Shown: one piece after another, positions 16,668 to 24,903 of the stretch | Numbering within the stretch: the first letter of the stretch is position 1 | Layout of the letters: each line of letters starts with the position of its first letter | DNA from: Lysobacter_K koreensis | GTDB taxonomy: Bacteria; Pseudomonadota; Gammaproteobacteria; Xanthomonadales; Xanthomonadaceae | DNA length: 64,000 nt | Direction: 5' to 3' | Assembly: GCF_042677045.1 (NCBI RefSeq) | Contig: NZ_JBHTIH010000002.1 | Coordinates: forward strand, 992,001-1,056,000 | Position numbers and translations under genes: made by a program | The notes under the pieces: generated by a model | Seen by the model: the letters and a program-made list of their open reading frames with translations, nothing else | Told to the model about the DNA's origin: nothing | Database searches by the model: none

Positions 16668-18446
16668 TCAAGAGTCCTCGAACGGCCGGATCGAGTCGGG
16701 AACGACCTTAGCGCCGTGCTGCGAGATCAGCCGCTGCACGTCCGGGTCGCCCATGAACAGCTGTTCGGCGCTGGCCTGGCGCTCGTCGCGGGCGCGCTCG
16801 TTGCGGTCGCGCAGCGATTCGACCGGCTTGTCGGCGGTCTCGAACTTGATCTGCGGCGACGCGCCCAAGGCCGGAGCCAGCGCATCGGCGACCATCTTGA
16901 CCATCGCCGCACCGCGCAGGTGGTCGTCGGTCGGCGCCAGCGACAGGCTCAGCACGCCGTCGCCGTAGGCCACGAAGCCGGCGTGTTCGGCCAGCAGGCG
17001 CGCGGGGCCTTTCAGCCCGCTGCGCGCGACCAGCGCGTGCCAGGCCTCGCCGTCGGCGATGCCCTCGATCGCCGCCGCGCCGACGGCGCCAGGGGGCGCG
17101 GCGGAGACCGGTGGTGAGGGTTCGCGTATCGCGGCCGAAGCCAGCGACGCTGATGCGGTCACGGGCTCGCCAACGGCGGCATCGCGGGGATCTGGACGAG
17201 CCTGCGGGGCGGTGGGTGTCGCGGACTCGGCGCGCGGTTCGGCCGGGGCGCGCATCGCTGGCGCGGGCGCGCGCGTCGGCCTCATTGCCGCCGCGTGCGG
17301 CGGCGCGGCGGTTCGCGCGGGCGCCGGTATCGCGGATGGCCGGGCATCGTCCGCAGCTGCCGGCCGGAACGCGAGCATCCGCAACACGCACATCTCGAAC
17401 CCGGCGCGCGGGCTCGGTGCCAGCGGCAGGTCGCGCCGGCCGTTAACCGCTATCTGGTACCACAGCTGCACGACTTCCGGGCGCAGCCGGCCGGCCAGCG
17501 CGTCGACGTCGACGCCATCGACTTCGATCGCCGCATCGGGCACCAGCTGGCGCACCTGCATCCGGTGCAGCGCGTCGGTCATCGCCTCGAGCACCCCGCC
17601 CCAGTCGGGCGAGAACTCGGCCAGCGCCGCAACCTCGGCGAGCAGCGCCTCGCCATGGCCATCGGCCAGCGCATCCAGCAACGCTCCCACGCGGGTGCGA
17701 TCGACCGTGCCGAGCATCGCCGCCACCGCGTTGTCGCCCAATTCGACTCCGCCGCCGGCGCCGGTGTAGGCGATCGCCTGGTCGAGCAGCGACAGGCCGT
17801 CGCGCAGGCTGCCGTCGGCCGCCTTGCTGAGCTGGCGGATCGCGCCGGGTTCGGCGGCGATCCCCTCGGCGGCGAGGATCCTGGTGATCTGGCCGCCGAT
17901 CTGCGCCTCGTCCAGGCGCTTGAGGTTGAACTGCAGGCAACGCGACAGCACCGTCACCGGTAGCTTCTGCGGGTCGGTGGTCGCGAGCAGGAACTTGACG
18001 TGCCCCGGCGGCTCCTCGAGCGTCTTCAACAGCGCGTTGAACGCCGCCTTCGACAGCATGTGCACTTCGTCGATCAGGTACACCTTCATGCGCCCGCGCG
18101 ACGGCATGTATTGCGCGTTCTCGATCACCTCGCGCACGTCGTCGACACCGGTGTTGCTGGCCGCATCGATCTCGAGCAGGTCGAGGAAGCGGCCGGCGTC
18201 GATGTCGCGGCAGCTGTTGCACTCTCCGCATGGCTCGGCCGAGGTGCCCCGCTCGCAGTTCAGCGACTTGGCGAAGATCCGCGCGATGGTGGTCTTGCCG
18301 ACCCCGCGGGTGCCGCTGAACAGGAACGCGTGGTGCACGCGGCCCGAATCGAGCGCATTGGTCAGCGCGCGTACCACGTGCTCCTGCCCGACCAGTTCGG
18401 CGAAACGCTTCGGGCGCCATTTGCGGGCAAGGACGAGGTAGGACAT
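16668..18446 (-). CDS. dnaX: DNA polymerase III subunits tau/gamma DnaX
   Basis: A 592-residue clamp-loader ATPase. Walker A GTRGVGKTT (about residues 45-53), a C4 zinc motif (Cys64 to Cys79 region), Walker B LIDEVHML and the SRC sensor are present; a long Ala/Pro-rich linker (about 370-465) precedes the C-terminal tau domain that contacts the polymerase core. I saw no A-rich slippery heptamer like the E. coli A-AAA-AAG, so a frameshifted gamma form is not evident. Confidence 0.97.
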   Translation of the reverse strand: MSYLVLARKWRPKRFAELVGQEHVVRALTNALDSGRVHHAFLFSGTRGVGKTTIARIFAKSLNCERGTSAEPCGECNSCRDIDAGRFLDLLEIDAASNTGVDDVREVIENAQYMPSRGRMKVYLIDEVHMLSKAAFNALLKTLEEPPGHVKFLLATTDPQKLPVTVLSRCLQFNLKRLDEAQIGGQITRILAAEGIAAEPGAIRQLSKAADGSLRDGLSLLDQAIAYTGAGGGVELGDNAVAAMLGTVDRTRVGALLDALADGHGEALLAEVAALAEFSPDWGGVLEAMTDALHRMQVRQLVPDAAIEVDGVDVDALAGRLRPEVVQLWYQIAVNGRRDLPLAPSPRAGFEMCVLRMLAFRPAAADDARPSAIPAPARTAAPPHAAAMRPTRAPAPAMRAPAEPRAESATPTAPQARPDPRDAAVGEPVTASASLASAAIREPSPPVSAAPPGAVGAAAIEGIADGEAWHALVARSGLKGPARLLAEHAGFVAYGDGVLSLSLAPTDDHLRGAAMVKMVADALAPALGASPQIKFETADKPVESLRDRNERARDERQASAEQLFMGDPDVQRLISQHGAKVVPDSIRPFEDS

Positions 18447-18706
18447 CGGACCCTTTGGGTGTTCTGGGGTTTCAGGACGGAGGTTCGTCCGGCGGTCAAC
18501 GCCGGGCGGCCCGCGATTCAGCGTGTCCGGTAGCGGTCATGCGGACCATGCGAGCCCACGGAAACCAGCGCGCGGCCATTGTGCCATGCCGTGTCGCGCC
18601 GGCCGCGACGTGCCGGCATCGACTTGCCGCAAACGCCCGCCACGATTAGACTTTGCGGCCCCGAAGGCGGCTGGACGCCGTGTTCAGGGATGCGGCACAC
18701 CGGTGT

Positions 18707-18799
18707 GGAGAGGTGTCCGAGCGGTTGAAGGAGCACGCCTGGAAAGTGTGTAAGCGTCTAAACCGCGCTTCGGGGGTTCGAATCCCCCTCTCTCCGCCA
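18707..18799 (+). tRNA. tRNA-Ser(GGA)
   Basis: Class II tRNA of 93 nt including the encoded CCA: GGAGAGG acceptor, a long variable arm, and an anticodon loop CTGGAAA reading GGA (decodes UCC/UCU). T arm GGGGG-TTCGAAT-CCCCC. It lies 260 bases from the dnaX start, on the opposite strand. Confidence 0.97.
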
Positions 18800-18872
18800 C
18801 TCCTGCGTGCCGCATACACGTTTCAAACACGCGTTCCACGCGTGGTCGCGATGCAAATCGCGCTGTCTCTAT

Positions 18873-18985
18873 GGTGGCTCCGTCGGCCCCTCGCGACGCT
18901 AGGTTGAAAATCCCGCCAGGGCCGGAAGGCAGCAACGGTATCGACTGACGCGGGTGCCGAGGCCAGCCGGCGGAGTCGCCACCCA
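18873..18985 (+). ncRNA. ffs: 4.5S signal recognition particle RNA
   Basis: About 110 nt with complementary ends (GGTGGCTCCGTCGGC with GCCGGCGGAGTCGCCACC) and the conserved SRP helix 8: CAGGGCCGGAAGGCAGCAACGG contains the GGAA tetraloop and the symmetric internal loop bound by Ffh. The small bacterial form lacking an Alu domain. It sits between tRNA-Ser and moaE; exact ends are estimated to within a few bases. Confidence 0.93.
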
Positions 18986-19018
18986 ACGGAATTTCCAGAA
19001 AGCTCGAATGTGCGTTCT

Positions 19019-19051
19019 ACCGCGCGCCGCGGCGCGTTCTGAGCGCGCGGT
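19019..19051. terminator. GC-rich hairpin between ffs and moaE, possible terminator
   Basis: A 9-bp perfect stem (ACCGCGCGC / GCGCGCGGT) with a 15-base loop between the converging ffs and moaE. No T run follows directly, so termination activity is a guess based on position. Confidence 0.35.
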
Positions 19052-19059
19052 CAGCCGAA

Positions 19060-19482
19060 TTATTCGTGGCGCGGATGTAGCCAGCCGGCGTCGCCTTCGC
19101 GGTAACGCTCGTGCTTCCAGATCGGCACGCGCGCCTTGACCTCGTCGATGATGAAACGGCAGGCCGCGAACGCCGCGTCGCGGTGCGCGGCGCTGACACC
19201 GACCCACACCGCCAGTTCGCCGATCGCCAGGTCGCCGATGCGGTGCACGCAATGCGCGTCGAGGATCTCGAAGCGGCTGCGCGCCTCCTCGATCACGCGC
19301 TCGCCCTCGCTCTGCGCGAGCGCGACATAGGCCTCGTAGCGCAGTCCAGTCACGGGGCGGCCGTCGTTGTGGTTGCGCACCCAGCCCTCGAAACTGGCGT
19401 AGCCACCGACTCGGTCGTCGAGCAGGTTCGCACGCAAGGTGGCGGTGTCGACTGGGGTGTCGGCGAGAGAGAATCGCGTCAT
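19060..19482 (-). CDS. moaE: molybdopterin synthase catalytic subunit MoaE
   Basis: With MoaD, inserts sulfur into cyclic pyranopterin monophosphate to give molybdopterin. The 140 residues include GYASFEGWVRNHNDGRPV, RYEAYV, HRIGDLAIGE and PIWKHERY; the Lys of the KHE motif is the active-site lysine of the family. The ATG at 19482 is one base after the moaD TGA; a GTG four codons upstream would overlap moaD. Last gene of the kdkA-MBL-moaA-C-D-E run. Confidence 0.95.
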   Translation of the reverse strand: MTRFSLADTPVDTATLRANLLDDRVGGYASFEGWVRNHNDGRPVTGLRYEAYVALAQSEGERVIEEARSRFEILDAHCVHRIGDLAIGELAVWVGVSAAHRDAAFAACRFIIDEVKARVPIWKHERYREGDAGWLHPRHE

Positions 19483-19483
19483 C

Positions 19484-19726
19484 TCAGCCCCCACTTACCG
19501 GCGGGATGAAGGCGACTTCGCTGCCCTCGCGCAGGCCATCGTCCCAGCCCGCGAAGGCGCCATCGACCGCCACCCGCAGGCGCTCGACCGGCAGCGCGAA
19601 CCCGTGGCGCACGCGCAGGGTTTGGTAGAGCGTGCGCAAGTCTGGTGCGTCGCTGTCGATGGCCTCGCTGGCCTGCCCCGCCGCATCGCGCAGACTGGCG
19701 AAATACAGCACCTCGACCCGGGTCAT
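19484..19726 (-). CDS. moaD: molybdopterin synthase sulfur carrier subunit MoaD
   Basis: An 80-residue ubiquitin-fold protein ending in PPVSGG, the Gly-Gly tail that is adenylated and thiocarboxylated before sulfur transfer in MoaE. LYFASLRDAAG near the N-terminus is typical. Its ATG overlaps the moaC TGA (ATGA, 19723-19726), and moaE follows one base later, giving a 1:1 coupled pair. Confidence 0.95.
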   Translation of the reverse strand: MTRVEVLYFASLRDAAGQASEAIDSDAPDLRTLYQTLRVRHGFALPVERLRVAVDGAFAGWDDGLREGSEVAFIPPVSGG

Positions 19727-20337
19727 CGCCCGCCCCCGACATCGCGCTTGCCGCCGCGCTTGGCAACCAGCTTCGCCGGCCCGATCACGATTGCATGCGA
19801 CAGCGCCTTGCACATGTCGTAGACGGTCAACGCGGCGACCGTGGCCCCGGTCAGCGCCTCCATCTCGACCCCGGTGCGGTGGGTGGTGTGGACGGCGCAG
19901 TCGATCCGCAGCGACCGTTCGTCGACCCAGTCGATCGCGATGCGGCAGCCATCGATCGGCAGCGGGTGGCAGAACGGGATCAGCTCGTGGGTGCGCTTGA
20001 CCGCCATCGTGCCGGCGATGATCGCGGTGTCGACGATGCCGCCCTTGGCGCTGCGCAGGCCGCTCGCGCGCAGTTGCGCGGCGACGTCGGCCGGGAAGCG
20101 CACGCGGCAGTCGGCGCTCGCTTCGCGCGCGGTCACCGGTTTGGCCGACACGTCGACCATGGTCGGCCGCCCATCCGGGTCGATGTGGGTGAGAGAACGC
20201 GCCTTGCGACCACTGGTCGCGGCGTTCTCGAACGCACGGCCATGGATGGCCGGGCCGGACTCGCCCGAAGCCGCCGATGCCTCGCCACGGATGGCGGCGA
20301 GTTTGACTGCGGCAGTGTGTTCGGTGGACTTCTTCAT
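19723..20337 (-). CDS. moaC: cyclic pyranopterin monophosphate synthase MoaC, with N-terminal extension
   Basis: Second step of molybdenum cofactor synthesis. The core starts at LTHIDPDGRPTMVDVSAK; ELIPFCHPLPIDG and VEMEALTGATVAALTVYDMCKA carry the active-site His and Lys/Met residues. At 204 residues from the ATG at 20337 it is about 45 longer than usual: the extension (Ala/Ser/Gly-rich, with GPAIHGRAFENAATSGRK) is partly encoded by a palindromic repeat (20237-20252). No start codon with a good ribosome site lies nearer the core. Confidence 0.93.
   Translation of the reverse strand: MKKSTEHTAAVKLAAIRGEASAASGESGPAIHGRAFENAATSGRKARSLTHIDPDGRPTMVDVSAKPVTAREASADCRVRFPADVAAQLRASGLRSAKGGIVDTAIIAGTMAVKRTHELIPFCHPLPIDGCRIAIDWVDERSLRIDCAVHTTHRTGVEMEALTGATVAALTVYDMCKALSHAIVIGPAKLVAKRGGKRDVGGGR
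20237..20252. repeat. palindromic repeat head inside moaC
   Basis: A 16-base imperfect palindrome, CGGCCATGGATGGCCG, read in frame in the MoaC extension (as AIHGR). The same 16 bases (opposite orientation) form the head of the repeat at 62306-62321. Next to it, on the minus-strand downstream side, is a second palindrome, GCGACCAGTGGTCGC. Confidence 0.6.
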
Positions 20338-20352
20338 GCGTCGCACAAAACG

Positions 20353-21390
20353 TCAGCCACCCACCAGGAACATCTCGACCTTCTTGCGCGACACGCCCGC
20401 CTCGCTGCGCAACTCGCTGTAGCGGTCGCCGCGGCGCGACCACACGCCGGCGACGCACTCGGCCAGGGCTTCCGCCCCGCCCGCCAGCGCAGGCCGCAAC
20501 GCCTGCCCTTCGCCCGCGAACAGGCAGGTGTAGAGCATGCCGTCGGCCGACACGCGGGCGCGGTGGCAGTCGCCGCAGAACGGCGCGCTGACCGAACTTA
20601 CGAAGCCGACTTCGCCGCCGCCGTCGACGAACGCATAGCGCGACGCGACCTCGCCCCGGTATTGAGGGTCCAGCGGCCGCAGCGGCCAACGCGCGTGGAT
20701 GCGATCGCGCAGCTCGGCCGACGGCACCACGCGCTCGCGGCGCCAGCCGTTGCAGGTGCCCACGTCCATGTACTCGATGAAACGCTGGACGTGGCCGTGG
20801 GCGCGCGCGTACTCGACCAGCGGCAGCACCTGGTCTTCATTGAGCCCGCGTTCGACCACGCAATTGAGCTTGATCGGCGCGAAACCGGCGGCCTGCGCCG
20901 CGGCGATCCCGGCCAGCACCTCGGCGACCTCGCCGCGATCGCCCGACATCGCGCGGAAGACCGACGCATCCAGCGCGTCGAGGCTGACCGTGATCCGGCG
21001 CAGTCCGGCGTCGCGCAAGGCCTGCGCGTGCCGGGCCAGCAGCGCGCCGTTGGTGGTCAGTGCGATGTCGGCCAAGCCATCGATCGCCGACAGCCGCGCC
21101 ACCAGCTCGGGCAACCTCTTGCGCAGCAGCGGTTCGCCGCCGGTCAGGCGCAGCTTGCTGACGCCGAGGCGGACGAAGCCGCGCACCAGGGTTTCGATCT
21201 CGTCGAACGACAATCGCGACGCCGCGTCCAGGCCGTGGTCGTCCGGCACCCGGTCGGCGGGCATGCAGTACGGGCAGCGGAAGTTGCAGGCCTCGATCAC
21301 CGACAGGCGCAGGTCGCGCAGCGGCCGGCCCAACGTGTCGAGCGGAGCGGGGATGGCCGCGAGACCGGGCGTTTGCAGCACGGCGTTCAT
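20353..21390 (-). CDS. moaA: GTP 3',8-cyclase MoaA (radical SAM)
   Basis: First step of molybdenum cofactor synthesis; 345 residues. N-terminal radical-SAM cluster CNFRCPYC, the SAM-binding LTGGEPLLR, and the C-terminal second [4Fe-4S] site FCGDCHRARVSADGMLYTC are seen. It ends in the conserved Gly-Gly. The ATG at 21390 overlaps the TGA of the MBL gene (ATGA). moaC starts 15 bases downstream. No molybdenum cofactor riboswitch was visible before it. Confidence 0.96.
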   Translation of the reverse strand: MNAVLQTPGLAAIPAPLDTLGRPLRDLRLSVIEACNFRCPYCMPADRVPDDHGLDAASRLSFDEIETLVRGFVRLGVSKLRLTGGEPLLRKRLPELVARLSAIDGLADIALTTNGALLARHAQALRDAGLRRITVSLDALDASVFRAMSGDRGEVAEVLAGIAAAQAAGFAPIKLNCVVERGLNEDQVLPLVEYARAHGHVQRFIEYMDVGTCNGWRRERVVPSAELRDRIHARWPLRPLDPQYRGEVASRYAFVDGGGEVGFVSSVSAPFCGDCHRARVSADGMLYTCLFAGEGQALRPALAGGAEALAECVAGVWSRRGDRYSELRSEAGVSRKKVEMFLVGG

Positions 21391-22145
21391 ACCGGATCTG
21401 ACCGCAATGCCGTCGTTTCGTTCAAGCCGACCACCTCGCCCGGGCGGGCGATGCGGTAGCCGCGCGCGGCGAGCGCGCAGCCGTCCTCGGCGCTGGCGTA
21501 GTGGTACAGCAGGCAGCGCGCCAGCAGTTCGCGCGGGTACTCGCGCTCGAGGTCGTCGATGCCGCTGTGCGAGGGATTGCCGTGCAGCGCGCAATCGTGC
21601 GCGATCAACTCGCCGGCATCGGCGAAGCGGGCCAGTTGCTCCGGGATCGGCCGGGTGTCGCCGGTCCAGACCACGCTGCCGCGCAGGCGCAGGCCGAACG
21701 AGGTATCGGGCCAGTGGTGGCGCGTGGCGAACACTTCCAGTCGCAGCCCGTCGTGCCAGAACGACTCGCCGACCGGGATCACCTGGAACGCGTCCCAGAA
21801 ATTCACCCCGCCCTCGGCCAGCGCGTTGGGGTAGTCGCCGACGCGCTGGTGCAGCAACGGCACCAGCGGCGCCGGCACGTAGACGCGCACGCGCCCACGT
21901 TGGGCTTCATCGAAGTAGCTGGCGACGAACAGGCGCTCGAAACCGGCGACGTGGTCGAGGTGGGTGTGGGTGATGAACAGCGCGCGCGGCGCCTGCCCGT
22001 AGTGCGCGAGGTAGGACGTCAGCCCCTCGTTGCCGCAGTCGATCGTCAGCCACGGGCGGCCGTCGCGCTCGATGGTCGCCATCGCCGAACCCAGCTCGAC
22101 CGCCGAGGCGTTGCCGACGCCGTTGAGTCGCAGGCTCCAGGCCAT
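21387..22145 (-). CDS. MBL-fold metallohydrolase
   Basis: A 252-residue metallo-beta-lactamase-fold hydrolase: HTHLDHVAG (HxHxDH metal motif, about residues 60-65), TRHHWPDTS, WTGDTRP and IAHDCAL supply the remaining ligands. The overall shape resembles the ElaC/RNase Z-like or PhnP-like branch; substrate unknown. Its ATG shares one base with the kdkA stop (TGATG) and its stop overlaps moaA, so it is embedded in the operon. Confidence 0.85.
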   Translation of the reverse strand: MAWSLRLNGVGNASAVELGSAMATIERDGRPWLTIDCGNEGLTSYLAHYGQAPRALFITHTHLDHVAGFERLFVASYFDEAQRGRVRVYVPAPLVPLLHQRVGDYPNALAEGGVNFWDAFQVIPVGESFWHDGLRLEVFATRHHWPDTSFGLRLRGSVVWTGDTRPIPEQLARFADAGELIAHDCALHGNPSHSGIDDLEREYPRELLARCLLYHYASAEDGCALAARGYRIARPGEVVGLNETTALRSDPV

Positions 22146-22894
22146 CAGTAGCCCCGCCCCCAGGCGCGATCGTAGGCGTCGCGCAGGCGCGCGAAGTCGC
22201 GCTCGACCTCGGCGACCGGGCGCTCGCCGCGCAGCTTCAGCAGCGATCGCTTCAGGCGCGACAGGTTCGCCTCGCGCCAGGGGGTCGCGGGGATCCGCGT
22301 CTGGCCGCGGTCGAGGTCGATGATCCAGCCCTTGCCGGTCGGGTCGAACAGCAGGTTGTGGGCGTTGAGATCGGCGTGGTCGAGGCCGACGCGGTGGCTG
22401 CGCGCGATCAGGCGGCCGGCCTCCTCCCACGGCGCGCCGTCGCCGGCGACCGCGGCGCGGTCGGCCAGGGTGCGGACGTTGTCGAGCTTGTCGAGCAGGA
22501 TCGCCGCGGTGTACTTCAGACCGTCGCGGCGGTAGTACGCGGCGATCGGCTGCGGCACCGGCAGGCCTTTGGCCGCGACCGCTCGGGTCAGGCGGAACTC
22601 GGCGAAGCTGCGCGTCTTGGCCGCGTCGCGCCACCAGTAGGCGTCGCGGTTGAACTGGGCGACCATGCCGCCGCGCAGGTAGCGTCGCAGCAGCGCCGGG
22701 CCGAACGGTGCATCGACGAACCACGCCCCGCCGCGCCCGCCACTCTCGACCGGGCGCGCCTTCTCGCCCCAGTACGCGGGCGAGAACCATTCGGCATTGG
22801 CTTGCCGCATCCGGGTAAGGTCGAACAGAATCGCGCCGTATCCGCTGTCGTCGCGGAACGGCGTCAGTCCTTCGGTCGCGTCATACCCCGTCAT
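22145..22894 (-). CDS. kdkA: 3-deoxy-D-manno-octulosonic acid kinase KdkA
   Basis: Phosphorylates Kdo of the lipopolysaccharide inner core, a trait of bacteria with a single phosphorylated Kdo (Haemophilus, Vibrio, xanthomonads). The kinase-like catalytic loop HADLNAHNLLFD and the metal-binding IIDLDRG are visible about residues 173-196; a hydrophobic cofactor-type YWWRD segment lies at 86-90. 249 residues. Divergent from a family 9 glycosyltransferase with only 22 bases between the two start codons. Confidence 0.92.
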   Translation of the reverse strand: MTGYDATEGLTPFRDDSGYGAILFDLTRMRQANAEWFSPAYWGEKARPVESGGRGGAWFVDAPFGPALLRRYLRGGMVAQFNRDAYWWRDAAKTRSFAEFRLTRAVAAKGLPVPQPIAAYYRRDGLKYTAAILLDKLDNVRTLADRAAVAGDGAPWEEAGRLIARSHRVGLDHADLNAHNLLFDPTGKGWIIDLDRGQTRIPATPWREANLSRLKRSLLKLRGERPVAEVERDFARLRDAYDRAWGRGY

Positions 22895-22916
22895 CGCTCC
22901 GAGTCTAACAAGTCCC

Positions 22917-24002
22917 GTGCCAACCGCGCCCCATTCCATCTGTCTGCTGAGGCTGTCCGCGCTCGGCGACGTCACCCATGTCGTGCCGCTGGTGCGCACG
23001 TTGCGCGCCGCGTGGCCGCGGGTGGAACTGAGCTGGGTGATCGGCAAGGGCGAGCGCCGCCTGCTCGAGGGTCTGGAGGGCGTCGAGTTCGTCGAGTACG
23101 ACAAGAAAACCGGGCTGGCCGGCATGCGCGCGCTGCGCCGCGAACTGCGCGACCGGCTCGGGCCGCAAGGCCGGTTCGACGTGCTGCTGCAGATGCAGGT
23201 CGCCGCGCGCGCGAACCTGCTGTCGGCCTTCATCCCCGCGACCCGGCGCATCGGCTATGACCGTGCGCGTTCGAAGGACCTGCACGGCCTGTTCGTCAAC
23301 GAGCGCATCCCCGACCGCCCCGGTATCCATGTGCTCGATGCGCTGGGCAGCTTCTGCGAACCGCTCGGCCTGCGCCAGGACGACGTGCGCTGGGACTTGC
23401 CGGTGCCCGACGACGCCCGCCAATGGGCGCGCGCGCAGTGGCCAGACGATGGCCGGCCGACGCTGCTGGTCTCGCCGTGTTCCAGCCACGAGCGCCGCAA
23501 CTGGCGCCCCGAGCGCTACGCCGCCGTCGCCGACCACGCCGTGTCGCGCGGCTGGCGCGTGGTGCTGTGCGGCGGCCGCAGCGACCTGGAACGCCGCACC
23601 AGCGACGCGATCCTGGCGGCCATGGTCACGCCGACCTCCCAGCCGACCCACACGCCGGTGCTCGACCTGGTCGGCAAGGACACGCTCAAGCAACTGCCGG
23701 CGCTGCTCGAGCGCGGCCAGCTGCTGATGACCCCGGATTCCGGGCCGATGCATATCGCCAACGCGATGGGCACGAAGGTCCTGGGCCTGCATGCGGCCAG
23801 CAACCCGGCGCGCAGCGGGCCGTACTCCGACCGCCGCTACTGCGTCGACCGGTACGACGATGCCGCGCGCAGGTTCCTCGGCAAGCCCGCCGCGACACTG
23901 CGCTGGGGCACCAAGATCGAGCACGACGGGGTGATGGACCTGGTGACGGTCGACGACGCGATCGCGGCGTTCGAGCGCTACGTCCGCGAGCATCGAAGCT
24001 GA
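22917..24002 (+). CDS. glycosyltransferase family 9 (heptosyltransferase-like)
   Basis: A 361-residue GT-B enzyme from a GTG start: ICLLRLSALGDVTHVVPLVRTL is the N-terminal GDVxHxxP motif of ADP-heptose:LPS heptosyltransferases, and MTPDSGPMHIANAMGTKVLGLH is the C-terminal nucleotide-sugar binding block. It should add an inner-core sugar to lipopolysaccharide, in keeping with the divergent kdkA. Which heptosyltransferase (I, II or later) cannot be told from sequence alone. The frame is open upstream to 22797 but that part lies across kdkA. Confidence 0.88.
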   Translation: MPTAPHSICLLRLSALGDVTHVVPLVRTLRAAWPRVELSWVIGKGERRLLEGLEGVEFVEYDKKTGLAGMRALRRELRDRLGPQGRFDVLLQMQVAARANLLSAFIPATRRIGYDRARSKDLHGLFVNERIPDRPGIHVLDALGSFCEPLGLRQDDVRWDLPVPDDARQWARAQWPDDGRPTLLVSPCSSHERRNWRPERYAAVADHAVSRGWRVVLCGGRSDLERRTSDAILAAMVTPTSQPTHTPVLDLVGKDTLKQLPALLERGQLLMTPDSGPMHIANAMGTKVLGLHAASNPARSGPYSDRRYCVDRYDDAARRFLGKPAATLRWGTKIEHDGVMDLVTVDDAIAAFERYVREHRS

Positions 24003-24018
24003 TGCCGGTTCGAGCCGC

Positions 24019-24109
24019 GTAGGACGGGTTTCAACCCGCCGGCTTCTTGCGGGACGAAGGGTCCAACCGCACTCCCTTGTCGCGATGGCGGGGTTGAAAC
24101 CCGCCCTAC
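24019..24109. repeat. paired GTAG-type REP element, copy 2
   Basis: Left unit 24019-24040 (GTAGGACGGG..., loop TC) and inverted right unit 24087-24109 ending CTAC, with 46 bases between. It lies between two converging genes. The TAG stop codon of the DUF6165 gene (24106-24108) is part of the right unit's GTAG. Confidence 0.88.
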
Positions 24110-24513
24110 GGCGCCGCGGCCGAGCGGTAGTCCTGGTACGACTTCTCTTCGATGTACGCCGAACCCAGCGCGACGTTGATCTCGCGCTTGATGCGCGCGC
24201 GCTCGTCGTTCTCGAAGTAGACCGCGCGGGCCAGGCGCACGAACTCGTCGTCGAAGGCCTGGGCCTTTTCCTTGATGCGGATGTCGTCCTCGATCACCCA
24301 CAGGCGCTCGTTGACGGCCTTGAGGTCGGCGCGCAGGCGGACGATGTCCTTGCCGGCGGCCGGGTGCGCCATCCAAGTCTGCTCGAGCGCGGACAGTTCG
24401 TTGCGCACGTTGGCCAGCTTGGCCGCATCGCTCATGCGCTCGGACTTGATCTGCAGGATCGCGATCTTGTCGAGCAACTCACCGAAGGACACCGGAACCT
24501 GGATCTCGGACAT
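24106..24513 (-). CDS. DUF6165 family protein
   Basis: A 135-residue, mostly helical, acidic protein: MSEIQVPVSFGELLDKIAIL at the start, then a helical region (LANVRNELSALEQTW) and LWVIEDDIRIKEK. The family is common beside glycosyltransferase genes; its function is not known to me. The ATG at 24513 was chosen by the family-like start. The last codons and the TAG stop come from a REP element, so the C-terminal residues (SAAAP) may have been altered by its insertion. Confidence 0.8.
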   Translation of the reverse strand: MSEIQVPVSFGELLDKIAILQIKSERMSDAAKLANVRNELSALEQTWMAHPAAGKDIVRLRADLKAVNERLWVIEDDIRIKEKAQAFDDEFVRLARAVYFENDERARIKREINVALGSAYIEEKSYQDYRSAAAP

Positions 24514-24624
24514 GACGCCGCCATTCAGCCATTGGGGGTCGACAGTGTAGCCGGGCTGCAACCCGCCCAGCCGGCGCATGCCTTGTCGCGGCGTGGCCGG
24601 CCCCGTATCATGGCCGGCCCACCC

Positions 24625-24715
<91 letters not shown>

Positions 24716-24725
24716 GATTGAACAC

Positions 24726-24751
24726 AAAGGCTGCCTCGGCAGCCTTTTTGT
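24726..24751 (+). terminator. Rho-independent terminator of tRNA-Ser(CGA)
   Basis: AAAGGCTGCC and its complement with a tight loop, then TTTTTGTTT, directly after the tRNA. Confidence 0.88.
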
Positions 24752-24903
24752 TTGCGCCGAGGCAAAGCGCGCGCCCCACGACCCCTCACGCCGCCCCCGC
24801 CTAGCATGCCTGGGTGGTTTCCCTTCCTTGCCTCGCGGCCGCTGCGCCCCGATGATCGCGTTTACCGCTGAGAAGATATGACCCCGTCAGGCCTGCTCGC
24901 CCC

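Noticed and set aside
16668..18446. Programmed frameshift in dnaX for a gamma subunit
   Set aside because: No A-rich slippery heptamer or stable downstream stem of the E. coli type was seen in the GC-rich linker.
21146..22200. Molybdenum cofactor riboswitch before moaA
   Set aside because: moaA's start overlaps the MBL gene, leaving no leader; no aptamer-like structure was recognised.
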